Origin: Stentor roeselii
Taxonomy: Eukaryota; Ciliophora; Heterotrichea; Heterotrichida; Stentoridae
Assembly: GCA_006503475.1 (NCBI GenBank)
Contig: RSEH01000210.1
Coordinates: 22,287-86,286, forward strand
Length of the DNA: 64,000 nucleotides
Reading direction: 5' to 3'
Shown piece after piece: positions 35,245-45,057 of this stretch. Each line of letters opens with the position of its first letter. Position 1 is the stretch's first letter. The position numbers were made by a program, and so were the translations under genes. The notes below the pieces were generated by a model. The model was not told where the DNA came from. It worked only from the letters and a program-made list of their open reading frames with translations, and did not search any database.

Positions 35245-37416
35245 ATGTACAACCCACCTCCAGTACCAGGTCATCAATACAATTTCGAAAACGTGGTGCA
35301 ACGTCCCCCGCCATCATCTTACATGCGTCAACAGCCGTCCTCCAAAGGAATGCCGGGTTCGAGATCAGGTCAAGTACAAGAGCGCCCGGTGACTTCGAAC
35401 CGAGGAGCAGGTTTTCCAGCTTCGTCCAATGGAAAGAAAGGTCTCGACGCGAAGCCAGGCGCGACTTTGAACACATCATCAGGAAAGCCAGCAGAAGAGC
35501 CCGCAGAGGTTCTGTTCAAGAAGCTAGAAAAAGAAATCAACTCCTTACTTGACAAGAGTGCTGAAGCGAAACTTGCAGGAAACCTTAACAATGCACTCAC
35601 TGCAGCGAAAGAAGCTGTCAGTAAAGAAAAGAAATTGAGGAACTTGAAAGAAGATGCTGGTGCCGCGGATCAGATTAATATTGACTTGACTTATGCTACT
35701 TGTGTTAATTTAGGGATTCAGTATCAGGCTAATGGGATGTTTGAAGAAGCTTTGAATACTTATTCTTTGGTTGTTAGGAATAAGGACTACCCTTTGAGTG
35801 GACGGTTACGGGTTAATATGGGGAATATTTATTTCACTCAGGAGAAGTACTCGTCTGCTATTAAGATGTACCGCATGGCTCTTGACCAGATGCAGAATAT
35901 CGGAAAACATATGAAGTTCCAGATTATGAGAAATATCGCAAATGGCTTTGTAAAAATGGGACAGTTTCATGAAGCTATTGAAAATTATGAAAATATCATG
36001 CAAGGAGAACCTGATCATAAGTCAGCTTTTAACCTTATCATCTGTTATTATGCTTTGGGGGATACTGAAAAAATGAAGAAAACATTCACGATGCTTCTTA
36101 GTATTGAAATCATTGGAACGCAGGAAGATGATGAAGAAGATAATGAAGCGAAAGGACCCAATGATGTGTTAACGGAGTATATTAAAGAAAGAAGAAGGGA
36201 AGCTTTTAAGTTTATTATTGACGCTGCAAAGCTTATTGCTCCTGTCATTGAAAAGGACTGGATATCTGGCTATGAAGCTATTGGAGAAGCGCTTAGAAAT
36301 TCAGAGTATAATGTCCTTGAAAGTGAAATTGGAATACTTAAAGCTGAACAGTATATCAAAATGAAAGACTATGAAAAAGCTATTGAAGTTTTCAAGTCAT
36401 TTGAGAAAAAAGATCAAAGTCTCATGGCAAGGGCTGCTACAAATATCAGTTTCTTGTATTTCATTGAAAAGGACTACAAAAATGCGGAAAAATATTCTGA
36501 TATTGCTATTAAAACTGATAGGTATAATGCAAAAGCACTTGTTAATAAAGGAAATTGTCTTTTTCAAAGAGGGGAATTTGAAACTAGCAAAGAGTTCTTC
36601 TTGGAAGCTATTGGAGTTGAAGCTGATTGTGTTGAAGCGATTTATAATTTAGGACTTGTTAACCGCAAGATGGAAGTTGACTTGGAGGCTTTGCAGGCTT
36701 TTGAAAAGTTGCAGACTATCATGGCTAATGCTCCTGAGGTTATGTATCAGATTGCGTCGATTTATGAAAATGCTAGGAACTATAAACAGGCTATTAAGTG
36801 GTATAATTTGTTGCTTACTGCACTGGCTACTGACCCTGGAGTTCTGCAGAAGATTGGTTATTTATATTCTCAGCTTGGAGACGAAAATCAAGCCTTCCAC
36901 TACTACATGGAAAGTTACCGTCACCTTCCAGTAAACATCGAAGCCATAAGTTGGTTAGGAGTATTTTACGTGAAATCAGAAATGTTCGAAAAAGCCTGTC
37001 AATTCTTCGAAAGAGCCTCTCAAATCCAAATCCAAGAGCCAAAATGGCGAATAATGGTTGCAAGTTGTTACCGTCGAATGGGAAACGATCACCGAGCAAT
37101 AGAGCTTTACAAGCGAATTCACGAAGAATTCCCTGACAACATCGACTGTCTTCAGTATTTGGTGTCTCAGCTGAAAGGAACAGGTCAAGAATACGAGCAT
37201 TATTCAGGTCTTTTGAAGAAGTTGTTGAGAGAAAAAGAAATGAACGAGCCTCAAAATGAAATTCCTCAAAATATTGCTCCTGTTGCACAGCAGCCTGTTT
37301 ATGAAGCACCTGCCAGAGAGGTCCAACAACGACCTGGCACGAGTAGAAAAGGAGGAAGGACATTAGCGACGAAGGAGGAGGAGGACTGGAATAACCAAGA
37401 GGTGTATCTGCCTTAA
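35245..37416 (+). CDS. IFT88: intraflagellar transport protein IFT88
   Basis: 723 residues. The disordered N-terminus (YNPPPVPGHQYNFENVV, RPVTSNRGAGF) and the TPR array from ~140 to ~640 (YPLSGRLRVNMGNIYFTQ, GNCLFQRGEFETSKEFF, KALVNKG, LLTALATDPGVLQKIGYLY) are characteristic of IFT88/OSM-5. The tail RPGTSRKGG...EEDWNN is also typical. IFT88 is a core IFT-B subunit needed to build cilia. The protein is complete with no intron. A 15-nt GT...AG string at 35950-35964 is coding, since it encodes the conserved VKMGQ of a TPR. Confidence 0.96.
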   Translation: MYNPPPVPGHQYNFENVVQRPPPSSYMRQQPSSKGMPGSRSGQVQERPVTSNRGAGFPASSNGKKGLDAKPGATLNTSSGKPAEEPAEVLFKKLEKEINSLLDKSAEAKLAGNLNNALTAAKEAVSKEKKLRNLKEDAGAADQINIDLTYATCVNLGIQYQANGMFEEALNTYSLVVRNKDYPLSGRLRVNMGNIYFTQEKYSSAIKMYRMALDQMQNIGKHMKFQIMRNIANGFVKMGQFHEAIENYENIMQGEPDHKSAFNLIICYYALGDTEKMKKTFTMLLSIEIIGTQEDDEEDNEAKGPNDVLTEYIKERRREAFKFIIDAAKLIAPVIEKDWISGYEAIGEALRNSEYNVLESEIGILKAEQYIKMKDYEKAIEVFKSFEKKDQSLMARAATNISFLYFIEKDYKNAEKYSDIAIKTDRYNAKALVNKGNCLFQRGEFETSKEFFLEAIGVEADCVEAIYNLGLVNRKMEVDLEALQAFEKLQTIMANAPEVMYQIASIYENARNYKQAIKWYNLLLTALATDPGVLQKIGYLYSQLGDENQAFHYYMESYRHLPVNIEAISWLGVFYVKSEMFEKACQFFERASQIQIQEPKWRIMVASCYRRMGNDHRAIELYKRIHEEFPDNIDCLQYLVSQLKGTGQEYEHYSGLLKKLLREKEMNEPQNEIPQNIAPVAQQPVYEAPAREVQQRPGTSRKGGRTLATKEEEDWNNQEVYLP

Positions 37417-37457
37417 TAGAGTAATTAGGAAGTAGAATGGAAAGTGATATGAAAACA

Positions 37458-38558
37458 TTAAATTAGAAGACATTTTTCACAGCATTTTTTTTCTTGTTTA
37501 ACGGGTTTTTTTCCTAGAAGAGGAGTTTCGACTATGTTTATACTTGTTTGGGGCTCGTTGTAATCGATTGCGTCTACGTAGACTGTGTTTCTTGAGAGAT
37601 CTGTTGTTCTTCTGTCTGAGTGGTAAGTCGTCTCGGCTACTGAGTAAAAGACTTCTTCTTGGTGCTCGTCTCTTCTTGGAAGTAAATGAGCTCCGGGCTC
37701 ATCGTCTTCTGATTCGAATGGCCCTGGTGGTAAGGTCGGTGGCCAGAACTGATGGGTTAGGTCATCAGCAGTACCTCCATATTTCTTTTCAACTTGACTC
37801 AAAGCAAAGTGCATCTTAATTTCACTCGGTTGTCCTTCCCTCAAAATCCTGATTTTATTAACCGTATGTTCTTCCACAAACCCTTTCACAACAGTCCAAA
37901 TAAACTTAAGCGACCTGGGACTATTAACCACATAATTGACAATCATGCGACACCTAAAATTATCCTGTAAAGTTTTAATAACTCCTTTTAATTCCTGCAA
38001 AGGCAAAGAAGTAAGTCCCTGTCGATTCAAATCAGTAATAATAATCCAATTCTCAATTTTTCCAGGAATCATCAAATGAGTGACACAATATTCAAGAACA
38101 AAACAAAGTAAATCACAGTAGTCCTGAGATTTAAACCGTTCCAAGTCGAACCTTCCCGCATTTAAGACAATTAAAGGCCGATATCGATGATCTCTTCCAT
38201 GAATATAAATGCATCCCGAGTTCAGAAGGACCTCGACTCGAGTTCTCAGAGACTCGAGCCCTGAAGACATGTTTTCTTGTCGCCATCTCAGAGAATTAAC
38301 TATCGCTGTTAAGGTCTTTTCGTGTTCGAACTTGCAACCGATTAAAGCTCGTAAAATTTCCTCATCTCGAACTTCGTTCGAGATATTTAGTTGTTTGGAC
38401 TCTAGGAACTCTTTAAATTTCTCCATTTCCAACTTTTCAAATTCGGTGAAGTCGGTTTCGTAGAATATAAATCGGACTATTGACTTACCTGAACCTGTGA
38501 AGACCTTATTGCCTGTTGGTATATACCTGAAAGCTTCCTGGGGCACTAGCTCAGCCAT
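37458..38558 (-). CDS. Sec14/CRAL-TRIO lipid-transfer protein with C-terminal CaaX box
   Basis: 366 residues. Residues ~55-95 form the N-terminal helical CRAL-TRIO part (ILRALIGCKFEHEKTLTAI), ~105-255 the lipid-binding domain (GCIYIHGRDHRYRPLIVLNAGRFD, IENWIIITDLNRQGL, YVVNSPRSLKFIWTVVKGF). This is the Sec14 pattern for phosphoinositide/phosphatidylcholine exchange. The tail is acidic then ends ...KKCCEKCLLI; the last four residues CLLI fit a CaaX prenylation box, with Cys pair just before for palmitoylation, so membrane anchoring is inferred. Convergent with IFT88, 41 bp between stops. Confidence 0.88.
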   Translation of the reverse strand: MAELVPQEAFRYIPTGNKVFTGSGKSIVRFIFYETDFTEFEKLEMEKFKEFLESKQLNISNEVRDEEILRALIGCKFEHEKTLTAIVNSLRWRQENMSSGLESLRTRVEVLLNSGCIYIHGRDHRYRPLIVLNAGRFDLERFKSQDYCDLLCFVLEYCVTHLMIPGKIENWIIITDLNRQGLTSLPLQELKGVIKTLQDNFRCRMIVNYVVNSPRSLKFIWTVVKGFVEEHTVNKIRILREGQPSEIKMHFALSQVEKKYGGTADDLTHQFWPPTLPPGPFESEDDEPGAHLLPRRDEHQEEVFYSVAETTYHSDRRTTDLSRNTVYVDAIDYNEPQTSINIVETPLLGKKPVKQEKKCCEKCLLI

Positions 38559-38788
38559 TTATGTTGAAGAGAAGAAAAGAAAAAGTAGCTTTAGTGGGAA
38601 GATTATTGTTTCAAGGATTTTTTATTGTTCTACAGGAACATGTTTTAACTCCTAAACCCTTAAAAAATCCCCAAATTCAATTCATTCCAACCTTTCCAAA
38701 TCCATCAAACCATTCCAGTCAAAAAATCCTCCGTTCTAATATCAAGAGAGTTGAACTTTAATAAGTGTTTCCAATATGTTGAATAAAT

Positions 38789-40228
38789 ATGAGGTGGTTA
38801 ATTCTCTTGACGGTCTTGTCAGCGACTCAAGCCCTGCAAGGACTAAACAAGAAGCCTGTAGGTTCGATCGTTGGTTACACTTTGATGAATATAAGCGTGC
38901 CGATCGACCACTACGCTCCGAATTCAAAGAGCTTCCAAATGAGGTACTACATCCGCACCGACTACTACAGCCAGACCCAAAGCGGGCCGATCTTTTTCTA
39001 CTGTGGCAACGAGGGCGCTATTGAAATGTTCGTCAACAACTCAGGCTTCATCGATTTCCTGGCGAGACAAATGGACGCTGTTGTGGTCTTCGCTGAACAC
39101 AGGTACTTCGGAGAGTCTTTGCCTTTTGGAGATGCCAGCTTCAGTTCACTTGACAAGCTGAAGTTCCTTTCGCCTCATCAGGCACTTGCTGATTACGCCT
39201 ATCTTTTGACTTACCTTCAGCAGAGCTATTTTGGATCGCCTGTGATCACTTGGGGAGGAAGCTATGGAGGCATGTTGAGTGCTTGGTTTAGAATGAAGTA
39301 TCCTCATCTGGTGACTGGAGCCATTGCGTCTTCTGCGCCGATCTTTCACTTTAATGGGACTGTTGATCCTTACTTGTTCAACTCGATCGTGACTCAGCAT
39401 TTCTCGTTGATGGGCGGGTCTGAATGCCCTGCAGTGATCAAGACGGCTTTTGACTTCCTGGTTGAGTACCGGTATAATGCCAGTACTTATTTCATGTTGC
39501 AAAATGCTTTTAACACCTGTGAGGATATCATCACTTCAGATGATGTTTATAATATTATGAACTGGCTTTACAATGCTTTCTCTTATATGGCTATGGTCGA
39601 CTATACCAGCCCGAGCAGCTTCTTGCAACCAATGCCTGCATATCCTGTGAAAGTCGCTTGTGGACTCATTATTGACGTTGTCGACTTGAATGACCCTGAA
39701 GAGGTTTTTAAGGCTGTTGTTAATGGAGCTAATGTTTATTACAATTACACTGGAAATCAGGTTTGTAATGATTTGAACTTAACGTCTTCTCAGGGGAACT
39801 TAGGAGATATGGGATGGGATTTCCTTTCTTGCACCACTCTTAGCATGCCCATTGGAATGAATGGAAAAACTGATATGTTCTGGAATGAACCTTGGGATCA
39901 AATCGGTTTTGACTCTTATTGTCTGCAGACTTATGGAGAAGCTACTAATGTTAACTATGCCGCTCTTTGGTATGGAGCTAGTCAAAATCAGACGTGGGCT
40001 CTTAGACATGCTTCTAATATCGTTTTTACTAGTGGAAGTCTTGACCCTTGGCAGAGCGGGTCTGTGCTCTTGAATTATAATCCCAATATCATTGCCTTTG
40101 TCATGGAAGGAGCTGCTCATCATTCTGAGTTGAGGACTCCAACCCAAGGAGACTTGCCAGAGGTGATTTCAGGTCGTGTTATAATCAGTCAAGCAATTCA
40201 ATACTGGGTCAACGGCACAATATCATAA
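38789..40228 (+). CDS. secreted/lysosomal S28 serine carboxypeptidase (PRCP/DPP7 type)
   Basis: 479 residues with a signal peptide (MRWLILLTVLSATQA). HRYFGES and GGSYGGML carry the S28 signatures; catalytic Ser158, Asp419 in GSLDPW and His444 or 445 in GAAHHSE are in the right order. S28 enzymes remove residues next to Pro from peptides inside lysosomes. Several N-x-S/T sites are visible. GC content is locally higher than in neighbours, likely codon bias of a highly expressed gene. It stands 230 bp from the divergent Sec14 gene. Confidence 0.93.
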   Translation: MRWLILLTVLSATQALQGLNKKPVGSIVGYTLMNISVPIDHYAPNSKSFQMRYYIRTDYYSQTQSGPIFFYCGNEGAIEMFVNNSGFIDFLARQMDAVVVFAEHRYFGESLPFGDASFSSLDKLKFLSPHQALADYAYLLTYLQQSYFGSPVITWGGSYGGMLSAWFRMKYPHLVTGAIASSAPIFHFNGTVDPYLFNSIVTQHFSLMGGSECPAVIKTAFDFLVEYRYNASTYFMLQNAFNTCEDIITSDDVYNIMNWLYNAFSYMAMVDYTSPSSFLQPMPAYPVKVACGLIIDVVDLNDPEEVFKAVVNGANVYYNYTGNQVCNDLNLTSSQGNLGDMGWDFLSCTTLSMPIGMNGKTDMFWNEPWDQIGFDSYCLQTYGEATNVNYAALWYGASQNQTWALRHASNIVFTSGSLDPWQSGSVLLNYNPNIIAFVMEGAAHHSELRTPTQGDLPEVISGRVIISQAIQYWVNGTIS

Positions 40229-40343
40229 ATTAGGTTACTAGCCTCTCTTCACTTATTAAAAATGAGTATCATCATCTGCTTAACTTCTCATTAAAAAATA
40301 AATTCAACCACCAAACCAAATTTGTTACTTATAACAAATAACA

Positions 40344-41672
40344 ATGAACTATGTCATCGACATAACAAGAGAAAGGGTAAAACGAGCGATGCTTGCCTTA
40401 GGCATAGAAGATGACGAGCTCTTATTAAAAACCGAAGACGATTTCTCATCAAAAGGTATCACTCCAGATGTTCGACACTTACGATTCGCCTTCTTTTCAA
40501 GGAAGCAGCAGGAACTGCTGCGACAAATAAAAACTTTTATGAAAGAAGAATACATTAGATTCAACGAGCAGAAGTCAAGAATTTCTGACTCAGACCATGA
40601 CCAAAGCTTTTCAGGTCAGGACATGTTTAACGAATTGATCTCGAAAACCAAGCAAAAAAATCAGGAAATCATTCAAAAACATCTCAGCTCTGTTCAAAAT
40701 AACTTCTCTGAAATCAAAGCTATTGAAGCACGACTTCAGAATGGACAAAAAATCAGAGAAAATTTGAAATCGTCTGTCACTAAACAGCGGATGAAAATGA
40801 TGGAATTCAAGCAGAAACAACTGGAAAACCTGGAAAAGTACTCAAAATCACCTATTAGGGTTAAAAGTTCGAATAGAAAACATGATTTGAGTCCTGCGAA
40901 ATTTGTAAGAAGACGAGATTTGTCTCCTAAGGCGAGATTTAATCATGATGATTTTTTGAATGAAGAAGAAACCATAAAAAAAATCCAGGGTTTCGAAGAA
41001 AAAATGGAAAAATCAAAAGAACTCTCAGAAAGTTTCATCCAGAGTAAAAAAGAAGCAATTTCAAAGCTCCTCGAAAAATCCTCAAAATCTCATCAAAAGA
41101 CCAGCAACGACCTTGAATACAACGAAAAACTTTTAAAAATCGTTGAAAAAGCCAATCAAGCCGATATCAGAAGGGGCAACCTGTTAAAAATTCAAACTGA
41201 AAGAAGAATAAAGCAAAAAGAAATAGAAGAGCAAAGAAGATCTAAAACTCGAAGCAAGTTAAATGAAAATCGAAAAGACTTAGAAAAAAAAAATAAAGAC
41301 ATTGAAGAAAAGATGAGAAGATCAGAATATGTTTTAGAGAAGAAACAGGAAAAATGGATGAAAGAACTTGAAATAAGAAATGAATTGCAAAGACTTAGGG
41401 ATGAAGAAACTCTGCTCAATGCTGAAAGGAAAAAAAGAGCATCGTAAGGGTTAAACAGAAAACATAAGAGGGAGATTATTTTAGAAAAACAACTTGAGAA
41501 TACATTCAGACTGCAACAGATTAAAGAAGAAAAAGAAGATGAACTTAAGAAGAAGATGGAAATCGCTAACAAAAATATGATTGAAAAAGAAAAACTTTAT
41601 GAAACTTTGTGCTCGATTAATAAACTTCCAGAGAAAAAAATATTTAAAATAAAGGAAAAAAGCTCGATATGA
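40344..41672 (+). CDS. coiled-coil protein, two exons
   Basis: Exons 40344-41443 and 41459-41672, 437 residues. The N-terminal 75 residues (ERVKRAMLALGIEDDELLLKTEDDF) look globular-helical, then comes charged coiled coil to the end, with a basic Ser/Pro segment near 165-200 (SPIRVKSSNRKHDLSPAKF, RRDLSPK) that may be phosphorylated. The 15-nt intron is phase 2; unspliced translation stops at TAA right at the splice site, whereas exon 2 continues the coiled coil for 71 codons. Likely a microtubule- or cilium-associated structural protein (inference). Confidence 0.8.
41444..41458 (+). other. 15-nt intron, coiled-coil gene
   Basis: GTAAGGGTTAAACAG, phase 2, A at position 10. Confidence 0.9.
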
Positions 41673-41757
41673 TTATTTTAAGGTTTTAGGGATGGATTTT
41701 ATTAGTTTATTTAAATTCGTTCTCAGAAATATTCAGTTACTCAAATATTCATAAAAT

Positions 41758-42222
41758 ATGAGAAGCAACAACGCATCTCTAAGACCAGGGACAGGTTTAG
41801 AAGATTCAGTCTCTCCAAAGACTCAGTTCATGAACACCCAGGGGTCTCTGGCCTCGATGGCGAATTCTGGCTCAGCATCTCTGAAAGGGAAACTTGTAAG
41901 TCTAGAAGAGCACGTCAGAGCAATAACAGATGAGATGAACCATCACAAAAAAGAAGTCCAGCTGCTTAGGTCAGAAAAAGACACACTTCAAGAAGTTCTA
42001 ACAATGAAAATCAACGACGTTCGTAAAAGTCTTACTAATGAGATCGCTCGAGTTGAAGACGAAATGAAAAGACACTTCGCGCATCAGAAAAGCGAAAATG
42101 GAAGACTTCAAAATCAGATTAATCAGCTGAAAGGAGAAAAGACGGCTCTTCAGGCACAGATCATGAAACTGCAAACGCGGATTTCTGAACTGGAGAACCA
42201 AATCGGCGCAGATGAGGCTTAA
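41758..42222 (+). CDS. small coiled-coil protein
   Basis: 154 residues: a disordered Ser/Gly-rich head of ~45 residues, then one continuous coiled coil with regular heptads (LRSEKDTLQEVLTMKINDV, EDEMKRHFAHQKSENGRLQ, LKGEKTALQAQIMKLQTRI). No family is recognised. Higher GC and clean codon use suggest a well-expressed gene. It is followed after 33 bp by a membrane protein on the same strand. Confidence 0.75.
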   Translation: MRSNNASLRPGTGLEDSVSPKTQFMNTQGSLASMANSGSASLKGKLVSLEEHVRAITDEMNHHKKEVQLLRSEKDTLQEVLTMKINDVRKSLTNEIARVEDEMKRHFAHQKSENGRLQNQINQLKGEKTALQAQIMKLQTRISELENQIGADEA

Positions 42223-42255
42223 TTATTGAGTTATTCAAAGATAGGATTATAATAA

Positions 42256-42840
42256 ATGTTCTCTGGAACCACAATTAGCTATCATCGAGTCAGCATCAGT
42301 TCTGAAGACGTATCAGACTCGATTTTCCAGCTTCATCTAGAAAGTTTGATAAAGATTCTTCAACTATTATCGAGTCTCTTATTTTTGTTCTTTGGTTTGA
42401 CATTTTGCATCGATGTTTACTACTTTTTTATAGGAGATACATTAGATATGACAGACTCTCTGATGCTTTTGTTTAAAGAGATTGTGAATATGCTGGGAAT
42501 TCTAACTGGTATCTTTTGTTTGACTGCCGTAAGACTTAAATCTCGAGGAAGTTCTTTGAAATTTACAAGGATTTTGACGGTCTTTTGCCAGATTTACGTG
42601 ATTTACTTACTTTCAGAGATAGTTGTTAATTATCCTGAGATTATGAAAAGCTCGAATATTGGAAATCATTCTTCTTTGGTTTATTTGATTGTTTGCTTTT
42701 TCTTGATTCTGATATTTTTTATGAAGTTCTTTGTGGGAAAAGCAAGGCAATATAATTCGATTATTACTCAGGCTATACTTGATAATACTAAAAGAATGCT
42801 TGAAGGAATTGATGCGCCTGTCAATATTGGATTTAGGTAG
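42256..42840 (+). CDS. four-pass membrane protein, unknown
   Basis: 194 residues with membrane segments at about 30-58, 72-95, 105-125 and 143-160. The acidic segment between the first two (GDTLDMTD) would face outside or the lumen. Cytosolic ends are polar. Helix spacing is compatible with tetraspanning proteins, but no motif of a known family is visible. Confidence 0.6.
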   Translation: MFSGTTISYHRVSISSEDVSDSIFQLHLESLIKILQLLSSLLFLFFGLTFCIDVYYFFIGDTLDMTDSLMLLFKEIVNMLGILTGIFCLTAVRLKSRGSSLKFTRILTVFCQIYVIYLLSEIVVNYPEIMKSSNIGNHSSLVYLIVCFFLILIFFMKFFVGKARQYNSIITQAILDNTKRMLEGIDAPVNIGFR

Positions 42841-43313
42841 TTAATGAATATAAAGTTAAGAATTTAGGAAGTTTTTATTTGAATGAATAGAAAAATATGA
42901 GAGTTGAATTTTTATTTTGTTAAATGATTGGAGGATTAATTATTGGAATAAAATTGGATTAATGGAAAAAAGATTGAATTTAGAAAGAGAGATTTTTTAG
43001 AAGGGTGTTAATTTAATTTTAGATAAAGGTTGAATAACATTGTTATTTGAAATTTATATAAGAATTGTTTAAGTTACGAGGAAGTTTAAACGTTTTGAAT
43101 AATTTAAAATTGATAGAGCCAGTGAAATGAAATATTACATTAAAAGATTCAAACTATACAAAAATGTTAAAAATGAGTAAATATTAAACAAGGTATCTCG
43201 AATAAAACATTTGATTTCGGGTAACTTGAATATATATTTTCTCATTATCAAAAAAGAAATTTTTCCATAAAAAAAATAAACTTAAACTTCCTAACTCCAA
43301 CTAACCTCATAAC
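42841..43313. other. intergenic region between convergent genes
   Basis: 473 bp downstream of both neighbours. The left half is G-rich and the last 100 bp C-rich on the + strand. No ORF or RNA gene seen. It is unusually long for a convergent pair here, where others have 6-41 bp. Confidence 0.45.
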
Positions 43314-45050
43314 CTATAAAATAATGATTTTTTCATCAGTGACCTGATAACCAGCAAGAACATCTTGAACAAACCTATTAAAACTAGCAGGTCCACAAAT
43401 CCAAACAAGTTTCAAATCCTCCGAAATCCAATTTTTCACATTATCACGAGTTAAACGAACTCCAATTTTTTCCTTATCCAAATTGATCTGCAGTTTCAAT
43501 TTTTCCTTAAACCTTTTATGAGTAGCTTCTAAAAGATCCAAAGCCACAGCATCATCCCTACTAGAAAACGATGCATAAAGATAAAGTAAGAACTGAGGAC
43601 GAACAGCATCTTTCCAAATAGCATGAACCAAATCAAGAAAAGGTAAAATTCCAGTCCCAGCAGCAAAAGCAATGCATTTTCCTTTAGGCAGCCTTGAAAT
43701 GCCAAGTCCAGGTCCAAAAGGTCCTTTTAAAGTAATTAAATCTCCAGGTTTCAATGCAGTTAAATACTTGCTAACATTCCCTCTTGGGTACTTTTTCACG
43801 AAAAGTCTCAACGACTCCCCTTCAAGTACAACGGAATGTTTATATTCAGTTAAGTGAACTGGAAGGTTCAGTTCTTTTACTTGTTCTGCCCATTTTTCTA
43901 GATTAGCAGCTACGAAAGAATAAAATCTTTTCTGGTTGTTTTGTTTTACACGAAAGTGGAAACCCATCCACTCGAAACCGCAGAGCATTGGATTTATGTA
44001 ACAATTTGATGATTGTAATTCAAGGCAGGTCATTGATGATGATTTTTGAATCACTTGAACTATTGACCAGGTTGTTTTTAGACCTACTGAGATGTCAATC
44101 GATGATAGGATTAGGTTGGTTGGTAAACTTACTCTGCTGAAGGAGAATTGCTTTGTTAGCTTCAGGGCGTAGGATGAGTGGACGCTTGGAGGGATTTCTT
44201 TTGTGTAGTTTGTTATACCGTATACGTATTTTGATGAGTCTTCACCTAGGATGCCTTCTAGGAGATAACTACCACCTGGGTGGGAGGATGTGAAGGATGA
44301 GACGTCGAGTATCAAGTCATTGAAGAAAATCCATTTTTTCTTATGCTTTTTTACTTCTCTGATGCACTCTGAGTATGTAAAAAGACTTGAAATCAACTCT
44401 GAATCTCGGCTACTTTCGTTTGAGTGTTGAACTTTAATAGAATAAGATCTTGAAACTTTTCTTCTTCTGAAGTACTCTGAAATCAGATTTATAATTGTTA
44501 TTATTCCATATGCTGAATAAACATAGTATTGCTCATGATGTTTACTTCTTATATTCCAGCCAAAGTTCACATTTATTAGGCCAGCAAGGCAGATAATCCA
44601 GCCAATCATATGATGAACTTTTCGAGTAAGCAATAATAAATACATACTTTTTTTATGCATAATCAAAACCTTTGTTATTATTCCTAACACAACTTGAAGA
44701 GTGATTAAGGTGCAAACAGTAAATCCAAGTCTGATATGAATAATAACTTTATCAATAAGAACAGTATCAGGTACATAAAAATTCTGATAAAAGTTAAAAA
44801 ACGCAAAAATGACCAATCCATAAGTGCAAAACCCCAAAAACCCATGAATGAAAGAAGTATATCTAAAAGTTTTAAAGTGTCTCTGAATCAAAACACTTAC
44901 CTGCAAAACTCCACAAATCGTGCAAGTCATGATCCTTCCATGAATAATCCCTTCCTCCTCAGTAAAGATTTTATGAGTCATTGTAGAATTCGCTTCTTTT
45001 CCCTGCAAGTTGCTGAGATTAATAATCATTTCTTCCACAGTTGTTTCCAT
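43314..45050 (-). CDS. fusion: cytochrome b561 membrane domain, cytochrome b5-like domain, FAD/NAD reductase
   Basis: 578 residues. Residues ~28-205 hold about five or six membrane helices with His at b561-type positions (IIHGRIM, SFIHGFLGF, KVIIHIRLGF, VHHMIGW). Residues ~225-300 resemble cytochrome b5: ILDVSSFTSSHPGGSYLLEG gives the first haem His and PPSVHSSYA the second. Residues ~340-578 resemble the ferredoxin/cytochrome b5 reductase fold: YPRGNVSKYL for FAD, LKPGDLITLKGPFG, and FAAGTGILPFLDL for NAD(P)H, ending WICGPASFNRFV. The likely role is transmembrane electron transfer, for example ferric or ascorbate reduction. The start codon is 7 bp from that of the divergent gene. Confidence 0.85.
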   Translation of the reverse strand: METTVEEMIINLSNLQGKEANSTMTHKIFTEEEGIIHGRIMTCTICGVLQVSVLIQRHFKTFRYTSFIHGFLGFCTYGLVIFAFFNFYQNFYVPDTVLIDKVIIHIRLGFTVCTLITLQVVLGIITKVLIMHKKSMYLLLLTRKVHHMIGWIICLAGLINVNFGWNIRSKHHEQYYVYSAYGIITIINLISEYFRRRKVSRSYSIKVQHSNESSRDSELISSLFTYSECIREVKKHKKKWIFFNDLILDVSSFTSSHPGGSYLLEGILGEDSSKYVYGITNYTKEIPPSVHSSYALKLTKQFSFSRVSLPTNLILSSIDISVGLKTTWSIVQVIQKSSSMTCLELQSSNCYINPMLCGFEWMGFHFRVKQNNQKRFYSFVAANLEKWAEQVKELNLPVHLTEYKHSVVLEGESLRLFVKKYPRGNVSKYLTALKPGDLITLKGPFGPGLGISRLPKGKCIAFAAGTGILPFLDLVHAIWKDAVRPQFLLYLYASFSSRDDAVALDLLEATHKRFKEKLKLQINLDKEKIGVRLTRDNVKNWISEDLKLVWICGPASFNRFVQDVLAGYQVTDEKIIIL

Positions 45051-45057
45051 TATTATT
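45051..45057. promoter_or_regulatory. 7-bp spacer between two divergent start codons
   Basis: TATTATT alone separates the ATG of the redox fusion (-) from the ATG of the acylated protein (+). Promoter elements for each must lie inside the coding sequence of the other. Confidence 0.75.

Noticed and set aside
35950-35964. GTAAAAATGGGACAG, a 15-nt GT...AG string inside IFT88
   Set aside because: It encodes VKMGQ of a conserved TPR helix and has G, not A, at position 10. Removing it would damage the repeat.
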